Shown in pieces: positions 1 through 5,536 of a stretch of 5,536 bases of DNA; the first letter of the stretch is position 1, and each line of letters opens with the position of its first letter. A program made the translations under genes and the position numbers. The notes under the pieces were generated by a model. That model made no database searches. It was not told the DNA's origin and saw nothing but the letters and a program-made list of their open reading frames with translations. The stretch covers positions 1-5,536 of the forward strand of contig DUAT01000072.1 in assembly GCA_012960755.1 (NCBI GenBank), read 5' to 3'. The stretch is from Gammaproteobacteria bacterium (GTDB lineage Bacteria; Pseudomonadota; Gammaproteobacteria; Pseudomonadales; Azotimanducaceae_A).

Positions 1-417
1 TTTGGTTCACAATGCATCGTGGCGTCTATTGACTATAAAGAGATAGATGGAAAATTGAGAGCGATGGTTGATGGTGGAACAAGGGATACCGGGCTATCAC
101 CTCAAAGTTGGTCCAAGAGACTTGAAGAAATTGGAGTTGGAGAGATTTTGTTAAATTGCATAGATCGTGACGGCAAGAAGAACGGCTATGATATCGAGAC
201 GATTTCAGAAATAAGTGCAGATCTCAAAATACCCGTTATTGCACTAGGCGGTGTCGGAAACTGGGAACATTTCCGCGAAGCATTGGAAAAAACAGATGTA
301 GACGCGGTAGCTGCGGCGAATATCTTTCAGCACACTGATCAAAGCGTTTATCACGCAAAAAAGTATTTGTTCGATAGCGGTTTGAGCGTTCGCGAGCCGA
401 TGTTGTTGTCAATTTGA
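1..417 (+). CDS. HisF-like imidazole glycerol phosphate synthase subunit (WbuZ/HisF2 type), C-terminal part
   Basis: This is the C-terminal 138 residues of a (beta-alpha)8 barrel of the HisF family; roughly 115-120 N-terminal residues lie beyond the left edge. The reading frame is open to base 1. The first codons read FGSQCIVASID, the HisF motif whose final Asp (residue 11 here) aligns with catalytic Asp130 of Thermotoga HisF as I remember it. The GTG at position 19 is therefore internal, not the start. Further HisF hallmarks are the IDRDG loop followed by GYD (about residues 55-64) and the phosphate-binding GGVG turn (about 83-86). The stop lies 18 bases before the sugar amidotransferase gene, so the two are very likely co-transcribed. 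In O-antigen loci such HisF paralogues, with a HisH-like glutaminase, are thought to deliver ammonia to a WbpG/WbuX-type enzyme instead of making histidine. A housekeeping hisF cannot be excluded by sequence alone, but the context argues against it. Confidence 0.9.
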   Translation, partial: FGSQCIVASIDYKEIDGKLRAMVDGGTRDTGLSPQSWSKRLEEIGVGEILLNCIDRDGKKNGYDIETISEISADLKIPVIALGGVGNWEHFREALEKTDVDAVAAANIFQHTDQSVYHAKKYLFDSGLSVREPMLLSI

Positions 418-420
418 GCC

Positions 421-427
421 GGAGGAG
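421..427 (+). promoter_or_regulatory. Strong Shine-Dalgarno site for the sugar amidotransferase gene
   Basis: GGAGGAG sits 8 bases before the ATG at 436 and directly after the stop of the HisF-like gene. It is the best ribosome binding site in the window. It favours the ATG at 436 over the second in-frame ATG at 442, which would be 14 bases away. Confidence 0.8.
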
Positions 428-435
428 TTATCAAC

Positions 436-1611
436 ATGACCATGGAATATTGTAAACAATGTGTCTACCCCTTCGTATCAGTTAATCTACATGTAGATGC
501 AGAGGGAGTGTGCTCTGCATGCAAGGTGGCTGAACAATTTTCCGAATTGACGGACGAGTTTTGGGAAGAGAAGAAAAAGCTATTCGAGAGAACAATTGAA
601 ACAATCAACTTAAACAATAGTTCTGGTTATGACTGTGTCGTACCTGTTAGTGGAGGCAAAGACAGTTACTATCAGGTACATAAGATGGTTTCCGACTACG
701 GATTAAAGCCCTTGTTGGTGACCTATCATGGCAACAACTATTTGCCCGAAGGCGACTACAATAGAGACAAGATGCGAGAAGTCTTTGATGCGGATCATTT
801 GGTGTTTGGACCTAGTGTTGATGTCATAAAGAAACTTAATCGGATCTGCTTTCGAAAAATGGGTGATATGAATTGGCACGCACATTGCGGAATATTTACT
901 TACCCAATTATCGTGGCCGTGAAGTTTCAGATTCCCTTAATGATCTGGGGTGAAACAGCCTGGGATATATCAGGCATGTACGGTGCAGACGATTATGTCG
1001 AATTTAGTGCCAGGGTAAGGCATGAACATGGCTTAAGAGGATATGAATGGTATGACATGCTGGACGACCCACTTGATCCATTGGAAGAGAAGGATCTAAC
1101 CTGGTTAAAATACCCTTCAGATGAAGAAATCATTAAATCAGGTGTGAAAGGAATATACATCGGTAATTTTTTTAAATGGGATCCCTACACTCACACTAAG
1201 TTGATATCTAAAAAATATGGCTGGAAGGCATCTGAAAAGGAGTTCGAAAGAACATACCGAAGAGTATCCAATTTAGATGACCGATATGAGAATGGAGTCC
1301 ATGATTTGCTTAAATTCATCAAGTTCGGCTACGGTCGTGCCTCCGATCACGCATCCAAAGATATAAGAACCGGCTATATGTCACGCGACGAAGGTATTGA
1401 AATGGTTCGAAAATACGACCACATCGTTTCAAGTGATCTTCAACACTGGCTCAATTATGTAGATATGGATGAAAAAGAATTCTGGCAGATTGCAGATACT
1501 TTCAGGGATAAACGAGTTTGGCGTATCGAGAAGGACGAATGGGTAAAAGATAATATATGGGGTGAGCCCAGTAGCTATGGCCCCGTTTATAGTCGACCTG
1601 AAGGTTTTTAA
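436..1611 (+). CDS. N-acetyl sugar amidotransferase (WbuX/WbpG/PseA family)
   Basis: This is a complete 391-residue protein of the family that converts a sugar N-acetyl group to an acetamidino group, using ATP and ammonia from glutamine. Near the N-terminus are two cysteine pairs, C6/C9 (CKQC) and C26/C29 (CSAC), a probable metal-binding knuckle. A PP-loop follows: SGGKDS at residues 72-77, the ATP-pyrophosphatase motif that adenylates the substrate. Length fits the family (about 375-390 residues). P. aeruginosa WbpG works with HisH2 and HisF2 on a mannuronic acid derivative, whereas Campylobacter PseA acts on pseudaminic acid without such partners, so family membership alone does not fix the substrate. 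The HisF-like gene just upstream suggests a WbpG-like complex; pseBCF just downstream suggests pseudaminic acid as substrate. Both are inferences. The gene looks somewhat AT-richer than pseB by spot counts (23/60 and 22/60 GC at 601-660 and 1201-1260, but 28/60 at 901-960). Family assignment is firm; the substrate is open. Confidence 0.92.
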   Translation: MTMEYCKQCVYPFVSVNLHVDAEGVCSACKVAEQFSELTDEFWEEKKKLFERTIETINLNNSSGYDCVVPVSGGKDSYYQVHKMVSDYGLKPLLVTYHGNNYLPEGDYNRDKMREVFDADHLVFGPSVDVIKKLNRICFRKMGDMNWHAHCGIFTYPIIVAVKFQIPLMIWGETAWDISGMYGADDYVEFSARVRHEHGLRGYEWYDMLDDPLDPLEEKDLTWLKYPSDEEIIKSGVKGIYIGNFFKWDPYTHTKLISKKYGWKASEKEFERTYRRVSNLDDRYENGVHDLLKFIKFGYGRASDHASKDIRTGYMSRDEGIEMVRKYDHIVSSDLQHWLNYVDMDEKEFWQIADTFRDKRVWRIEKDEWVKDNIWGEPSSYGPVYSRPEGF

Positions 1612-1673
1612 CGTACGACGCGCGAAGTATAGAGGACCACGGCATAAAAACTTTTCTTAAAAGGCCTATTTGA
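1612..1673 (+). other. Intergenic spacer before pseB with a small AT hairpin at the ribosome binding site
   Basis: This is the only real gap within the rightward cluster. It contains CTTTT-CTT-AAAAG (1651-1663), a perfect five-pair stem that partly covers the weak pseB Shine-Dalgarno TAAAAGG (1658-1664, 9 bases before the ATG). A TATAGA box at 1628-1633 resembles a -10 element, but the matching -35 (TTTTTA, 1605-1610) is poor. The stem is A/T-rich and lacks a following T-run, so it is not a credible terminator. Whether pseB has its own promoter is undecided. Confidence 0.3.
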
Positions 1674-2672
1674 ATGCTCAAGAATTCTTCCATTCTGATA
1701 TCAGGTGGCACAGGCTCGTTCGGTCATACCTTCGTACCGATGACCCTGGAAAAATACAAGCCAAAGCGCCTTATTATTTTTTCTCGCGATGAGATGAAGC
1801 AGTGGGAGATGGCGAAGTTATACCAAGATGATGAGAGGGTAAGGTTTTTCATAGGCGATGTTCGGGATCGGAACCGGTTGTATCGCGCACTGGATGGTGT
1901 TGATTACGTAGTTCACGCAGCTGCAACCAAGATTGTCCCGACCGCTGAATACAATCCATTTGAGTGCATAAAAACCAACATAAACGGTGCAATGAACCTC
2001 ATTGATGCCTGTATAGATAAGGGTGTAAAACGGGTGGTTGCATTGTCGACAGATAAGGCAAGTAGTCCCATTAATCTCTACGGTGCAACCAAGCTGGCAT
2101 CTGATAAGTTATTTGTCGCGAGCAACGCCTATGCAGGTGAACATGGTAGCCGATTCGCCGTCGTGCGATACGGCAATGTGATGGGCTCGCGTGGATCGGT
2201 CATCCCTTTCTTCCTCTCAATCAAAGATACCGGTGTGCTGCCAATTACCGATAAACGTATGACCCGTTTCATGATTTCACTGGAGCAGGGGGTGAAGCTC
2301 GTTTGGCACGCGTTTAACGATATGGAGGGTGGCGAAATATATGTGAAGAAGATCCCTTCCATGAAGCTGGTTGATCTGGCAAAGGCACTATGCCCCGACG
2401 CAAAGTTCGATTTTGTAGGCATGCGCCCTGGTGAAAAGATACACGAACAAATGATCGGTAAAGAAGATTCCGATTATGCCTACCGCTATTCGGATTACTT
2501 TAAGATCCTCCCGGCCATCAACAACTGGAGTAATTCATTAGCGCGAATCAAGGATGGTGAGAAAGTACCGGAAGGGTTCGTCTATTCCAGCGACATCAAT
2601 GAAGAATGGATGACAACAAAAATGCTTCAGGCCTGGGTTGAGCAAAATCGAAACAAGATCGGACTGTTCTAA
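1674..2672 (+). CDS. pseB: UDP-N-acetylglucosamine 4,6-dehydratase (inverting), PseB
   Basis: This enzyme carries out the first step of pseudaminic acid synthesis: NADP-dependent 4,6-dehydration and C5 inversion of UDP-GlcNAc to the 4-keto-6-deoxy-L-arabino sugar, in the cytoplasm. The protein has 332 residues, the usual PseB length, and belongs to the extended short-chain dehydrogenase family. The nucleotide-binding glycines are G11, G14 and G17 (GGTGSFG). The catalytic set is T126-D127-K128 followed by Y136xxxK140; the Asp-Lys-Tyr spacing equals that of H. pylori FlaA1 (D132, K133, Y141). The stretch RYGNVMGSRGSVIPFF and the C-terminal MRPGEKIHE motif are typical of the FlaA1/PseB/CapD group. 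The start matches the family N-terminus, with only a weak Shine-Dalgarno before it. Its stop overlaps the pseC ATG by one base (TAATG), giving translational coupling. Membrane-bound retaining dehydratases (PglF, WbpM) are much longer, so they are excluded. The presence of pseC and pseF supports PseB over the related short CapE-type enzymes. Confidence 0.94.
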   Translation: MLKNSSILISGGTGSFGHTFVPMTLEKYKPKRLIIFSRDEMKQWEMAKLYQDDERVRFFIGDVRDRNRLYRALDGVDYVVHAAATKIVPTAEYNPFECIKTNINGAMNLIDACIDKGVKRVVALSTDKASSPINLYGATKLASDKLFVASNAYAGEHGSRFAVVRYGNVMGSRGSVIPFFLSIKDTGVLPITDKRMTRFMISLEQGVKLVWHAFNDMEGGEIYVKKIPSMKLVDLAKALCPDAKFDFVGMRPGEKIHEQMIGKEDSDYAYRYSDYFKILPAINNWSNSLARIKDGEKVPEGFVYSSDINEEWMTTKMLQAWVEQNRNKIGLF

Positions 2673-3838
2673 TGAGGGATATTCCTTATGGCGCACAAGA
2701 AATCACACAAGAGGATATTGACGCTGTCACAAGTGTAATGAAGTCTGACTTCTTGACACAGGGCCCCGTCTTACCCAGGTTTGAAAAAGAAGTTGCAGCA
2801 TACTGTCAGGCGAAATATGCCATTGCGGTAAACAATGCAACCTCAGCTTTACATATTGCCTGTCTGGCGCTCGGGTTAGGTGAAGGTGATTGGCTTTGGA
2901 CCAGCCCGATAACGTTCGTAGCATCGGCAAATTGCGCTCTATATTGTGGCGCACAAGTCGATTTCGTTGATGTTGATGATAAAACTTATAACCTGTGTGC
3001 GGAAAAGCTGGAACAAAAACTTATTCTGGCAGAAAAGGCAGGCAGACTCCCCAAAATAGTTGTACCAGTACATCTGGCAGGGCAACCCTGCGATATGTAT
3101 CACATCCATCGTCTTGGCGAGCACTATGGTTTCAAAATTATTGAAGATGCTTCCCATGCCATCGGAGGAAGGTATCGTAAAGAACCAATTGGTAACGGGC
3201 ACTATAGTGACGTAACGATCTTCAGTTTTCATCCTGTGAAGATAATTACGACCGGTGAAGGCGGCATGGCGTTGACTAACAACCAGGATCTTGCGAATCA
3301 TATGCAGAGCTTCCGCAGCCATGGGATCACACGAAATCCAGCACTCATGACGAGTGGTTCTGACGGGCCATGGTACTACCAGCAAATTGAATTGGGATTC
3401 AACTACCGTATGACCGAATTGCAGGCTGCTCTGGGTGTTAGCCAGCTAGTTCGGTTGGATAAATACGTTTCGAAACGACACTATCTGTCAGATCGATACG
3501 ATAAGCTCCTCAGTGATCTACCGGTAACAACACCCTGGCAGCACGCCGACAGCTACTCCGGTTTACATCTTTATATAATTCGCATGCAACTTGAGAAGAT
3601 TGGCAAAAGTCACCGCCAGGTTTTCGAGGTGTTACGCAAGAAAGGAATCGGTGTCAACCTTCACTACATACCTGTTCATATGCAACCCTATTATCAGCGC
3701 ATGGGATTTCAGTCTGGTCAGTTTCCTTCGGCAGAGCGATATTATTCGGAGGCGATCAGTTTACCTATGTACCCGACTTTAACGGAATACCAGCAGGACA
3801 CAGTCATTGCTGCTTTAACTGAAGCACTTGTTCCATGA
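2672..3838 (+). CDS. pseC: UDP-4-amino-4,6-dideoxy-N-acetyl-beta-L-altrosamine transaminase, PseC
   Basis: This PLP-dependent aminotransferase of the DegT/DnrJ/EryC1 family (fold type I) transfers an amino group, normally from glutamate, to C4 of the PseB product. It has 388 residues, normal for PseC. The N-terminal MRDIPYGAQEIT and the SDFLTQGP segment (25-32) are characteristic of PseC. The cofactor-contacting Asp is D159 in EDASHAIGG, and the Schiff-base lysine is K190 in FSFHPVK, followed by TTGEGGM. Near the C-terminus, GVNLHYIPVHMQPYY (about residues 327-341) is the substrate-side signature. Translation begins at the ATG sharing one base with the pseB stop. No strong Shine-Dalgarno is visible, which fits coupling to pseB. 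The gene overlaps pseF by four bases. Other sugar 4-aminotransferases (PglE, ArnB, PerA) are related, but the neighbours and these motifs favour PseC. Confidence 0.94.
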   Translation: MRDIPYGAQEITQEDIDAVTSVMKSDFLTQGPVLPRFEKEVAAYCQAKYAIAVNNATSALHIACLALGLGEGDWLWTSPITFVASANCALYCGAQVDFVDVDDKTYNLCAEKLEQKLILAEKAGRLPKIVVPVHLAGQPCDMYHIHRLGEHYGFKIIEDASHAIGGRYRKEPIGNGHYSDVTIFSFHPVKIITTGEGGMALTNNQDLANHMQSFRSHGITRNPALMTSGSDGPWYYQQIELGFNYRMTELQAALGVSQLVRLDKYVSKRHYLSDRYDKLLSDLPVTTPWQHADSYSGLHLYIIRMQLEKIGKSHRQVFEVLRKKGIGVNLHYIPVHMQPYYQRMGFQSGQFPSAERYYSEAISLPMYPTLTEYQQDTVIAALTEALVP

Positions 3839-4524
3839 AGTTAGCCGTCATTCCAGCTCGCGGTGGTAGCAAACGAATTCCACGCAAGAACATCAAAGAC
3901 TTTTGTGGAAAACCAATGATCGCCTGGTCGATAGAGGCCGCAATCGCCGGCCAGTGCTTCGATAAAATTATCGTTTCGACTGACGACAATGAAATAGCAG
4001 ACGTTGCACGCAAGTGGGGAGCTGAAGTTCCCTTTGTTCGCCCACGTGAATTGGCAGATGATTTTACTGGCATTGTGCCTGTTGTTGCACATGCGATAAA
4101 ACAACTGACTGCCAGTGATCATGAACCCGAATATACTTGTTGCATCTTTGCCACCGCCCCATTTGTTAGCGCAGAAGACATTGCTAACGGATTTGACACG
4201 CTCAGAAAGAAAAAAGACGCAGATTATTGTTTTGCAGTAACGAACTATGCATTCCCCATACAAAGAGCCATTCGAATTACTAGCCAGAAAAGAGTGCAGA
4301 TGTTGCACCCTGAGGAGTATGAGACTAGATCCCAGGATCTTGAAGAAGCATACCATGACGCTGGTCAGTTCTATTGGGGCAAGACATCTGCGTGGTTGAG
4401 CGAGAAGCCTATGTTTTCCGATGATTCGATACCCATTGTGCTACCAAGACATCGCGTCCAGGATATCGATACTCCTGAAGATTGGCGTCGAGCAGAGCTG
4501 ATGTTCAAGGCACTCCATCACTAG
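3835..4524 (+). CDS. pseF: Pseudaminic acid cytidylyltransferase, PseF
   Basis: PseF activates pseudaminic acid with CTP to give CMP-pseudaminic acid, the donor for glycosyltransferases. This is the last pathway step. The protein has 229 residues, normal for PseF, and belongs to the CMP-N-acetylneuraminate synthetase (NeuA) family. The N-terminal nucleotide-binding loop runs from A8 to N19, with R9, G10, S12, K13 and K18-N19 visible. The STDD segment (about 49-52), the TAPF motif and DAGQFYWG (about 176-183) are typical of the PseF branch; NeuA proper and LegF differ there. The ATG lies inside the pseC stop (ATGA), a four-base overlap implying coupled translation; a weak GAAG sits about ten bases upstream. 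This is the last rightward gene: the usual following genes pseG, pseI and pseH are not here, and an opposite-strand gene begins its end 76 bases later. Confidence 0.94.
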   Translation: MKLAVIPARGGSKRIPRKNIKDFCGKPMIAWSIEAAIAGQCFDKIIVSTDDNEIADVARKWGAEVPFVRPRELADDFTGIVPVVAHAIKQLTASDHEPEYTCCIFATAPFVSAEDIANGFDTLRKKKDADYCFAVTNYAFPIQRAIRITSQKRVQMLHPEEYETRSQDLEEAYHDAGQFYWGKTSAWLSEKPMFSDDSIPIVLPRHRVQDIDTPEDWRRAELMFKALHH

Positions 4525-4600
4525 AGATTAACCTGATTCCAAGGCATCGTATCGCCTATCTACCAGAATGATTTCACGGTGGTTCCCAATCGGAAGAATT
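4525..4600. other. Spacer between the convergent pseF and glycosyltransferase genes
   Basis: Two genes converge on this 76-base spacer, where a bidirectional terminator would be expected. I see no GC-rich stem followed by a T-run on either strand; only short, weak complementary stretches such as GGAA/TTCC (about 4592-4612) are present. No ORF of note is contained. The junction may be read through on both strands or rely on Rho. Confidence 0.4.
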
Positions 4601-5536
4601 TTATCGCTTTCCAATCAAATCTAGCGTCTTCATATATTCGTTAATAACAATTTTTTCATCAAACTCCCGCTCCACTTTATTTCTACCTAGTTTTCCCATC
4701 TGCTGACGTGCATCTATTGACTGTTGAATCATGCGCATCATCGAACTGGCGAGACTCTTGGCATTTTTTACTTCCACAAGGTATCCAGTGATATTTGCAT
4801 CAATGGCATCACGACACCCCTCTGTATCCGTCGTTATGATAGGCCTGCCTATGGCAGCCGCTTCCAGGAGGGTTCTGGGTAAACCTTCGCGGTAGCTTGG
4901 TAGCACAATACAGTCGGCTTCTACCAGGTAAGGAATTACATCATCCGTCTCACCCAGGTAGTTCACAACACCTTCTTCGACCCAGGCGTTCATGTCCGCA
5001 CGTGAGATTGCAGCAGGGTTAGGTACATCCAGAAAACCCAGAAGGTCAAACTCCACATCCGAATGGGTCTGTTTAATCAGTCTGGCAGCCTCAACATATT
5101 CACCGATTCCCTTGTCCCAGAGCATTCGCGCAACCAAAAGAAATCGAAACGATGACCCGGGTTTCTCCGCCAGCGGATGAAACCCGTATTTCACCAGATC
5201 AACACCTGATCCTGGCAATCGATGAGTCTTGTTCACATCCACCATCTCTTTCGTGACAAATTCACTTAGATCGTCGTCATTTTGGAAAAAGACCCTAAAT
5301 GATCGGCTAAATGCCAGCCTGTACAAACCGCTGACAAAGCGCGACAACAAACTCCCCTGGATAAACACAGCGCCTAGTCCAGCAACGTTGTTAATGACCT
5401 TAATACCCAACAAATGTGCAGCGAGTGAACCGTAAACGTTGGGCTTTACGGTATAGCCAAGAAACACATCAGGTCTTTCTTTCAGGAAAATTCTGCAAAA
5501 CCGAACAAACAGCATCAGATCCTTCAAAGGATGTTT
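4601..5536 (-). CDS. Family 4 glycosyltransferase (GT-B fold, PglA/capsular type), N-terminus beyond window
   Basis: These are the C-terminal 311 residues of a GT4 retaining glycosyltransferase; the family is usually about 370-390 residues, so some 60-80 N-terminal residues lie past the right edge. The frame is open to base 5536 (KHPLKDLMLF...), so the TTG at 5525-5527 is not a reliable start. Visible features, numbered from the edge: the acceptor-domain segment TVKPNVYGSLAA (about 29-40) and NNVAGLG (about 49-55), typical of the PglA/WbpH-like group; the nucleotide-sugar diphosphate site R137...K142 in ARMLWDKG; and the donor-binding EX7E motif with E217 and E225 in REGLPRTLLE. There is no transmembrane helix in the visible part; such enzymes act on undecaprenyl-linked sugars at the cytoplasmic face. 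The donor and acceptor cannot be read from sequence; an N-acetylhexosamine or its 6-deoxy form is a family-based guess. GT4 membership makes it unlikely to be the pseudaminic acid transferase itself. Confidence 0.88.
   Translation of the reverse strand, partial: KHPLKDLMLFVRFCRIFLKERPDVFLGYTVKPNVYGSLAAHLLGIKVINNVAGLGAVFIQGSLLSRFVSGLYRLAFSRSFRVFFQNDDDLSEFVTKEMVDVNKTHRLPGSGVDLVKYGFHPLAEKPGSSFRFLLVARMLWDKGIGEYVEAARLIKQTHSDVEFDLLGFLDVPNPAAISRADMNAWVEEGVVNYLGETDDVIPYLVEADCIVLPSYREGLPRTLLEAAAIGRPIITTDTEGCRDAIDANITGYLVEVKNAKSLASSMMRMIQQSIDARQQMGKLGRNKVEREFDEKIVINEYMKTLDLIGKR

Noticed and set aside
303..313. CGCGGTAGCTG resembling the ops element (GGCGGTAG) that recruits RfaH
   Set aside because: It lacks the first G, lies inside the HisF-like coding region and is explained by codons for Ala-Val-Ala-Ala; ops sites sit in leader regions.
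19..417. A 132-residue ORF starting at GTG 19 taken as a complete small protein
   Set aside because: The codons before it continue the HisF motif FGSQCIV in frame to base 1, so it is the tail of a longer gene.
436..1611. tRNA-thiolation or asparagine synthetase identity suggested by the PP-loop
   Set aside because: The PP-loop is shared, but the N-terminal paired cysteines, length and glycan context match the N-acetyl sugar amidotransferase family.
1605..1633. Promoter-like pair TTTTTA and TATAGA with 17-base spacing
   Set aside because: The -35 matches the consensus at only three of six positions and overlaps the end of the upstream gene; too weak to annotate.
2939..3385. 148-residue leftward ORF across pseC
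   Set aside because: It lies wholly opposite a well-conserved PLP aminotransferase and shows no recognisable domain; a reading-frame shadow.
3841..4356. 171-residue leftward ORF opposite pseF
   Set aside because: It is antisense to the conserved PseF sequence with no family motifs; Cys- and Ser-rich composition is typical of a shadow frame.
4888..4898. CGCGGTAGCTT, a second ops-like match
   Set aside because: It has the same first-base mismatch and is antisense inside the glycosyltransferase gene, over the conserved EX7E region.

Overview
The window is a piece of a bacterial cell-surface polysaccharide or glycoprotein sugar locus. The left 4.5 kb is a rightward cluster of five genes. The right 0.9 kb is a glycosyltransferase gene on the opposite strand that converges on them. 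The genes are packed tightly, all six products are sugar-pathway enzymes, and hand counts on scattered 60-base lines give roughly 37-55% GC. The combination of pseudaminic acid genes with a WbuX/WbuZ-type amidotransferase pair points to a Gram-negative bacterium, most likely a proteobacterium. I cannot name a genus.

Layout. Bases 1-417 hold the C-terminal half of a HisF-like cyclase/ammonia-producing subunit (WbuZ/HisF2 type), cut by the left edge. Bases 436-1611 encode a complete N-acetyl sugar amidotransferase (WbuX/WbpG/PseA family) with a strong ribosome binding site. After a 62-base gap come three coupled genes for the nonulosonic acid pseudaminic acid: pseB (1674-2672), pseC (2672-3838, 1-base overlap) and pseF (3835-4524, 4-base overlap). 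A 76-base spacer without a clear terminator separates pseF from a leftward family 4 glycosyltransferase (4601-5536), whose N-terminus lies beyond the right edge.

How they work together. PseB and PseC turn UDP-GlcNAc into the 4-amino-4,6-dideoxy-AltNAc nucleotide, and PseF activates finished pseudaminic acid as its CMP derivative. The steps in between (PseH acetyltransferase, PseG hydrolase, PseI synthase) are absent here and must be encoded outside the window. The amidotransferase with its HisF-like partner, and probably a HisH-like glutaminase further left, would convert an N-acetyl group on a sugar to an acetamidino group. Its position directly before pseBCF makes an acetamidino-modified pseudaminic acid plausible, though another sugar of the same glycan could be the substrate. 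The glycosyltransferase probably adds one residue to the lipid-linked repeat unit.

I found no RNA genes, mobile elements, CRISPR arrays or long repeats. The window looks like a variable glycan locus built from known families. Its interest lies in the gene combination and the split pathway, not in a wholly new system.
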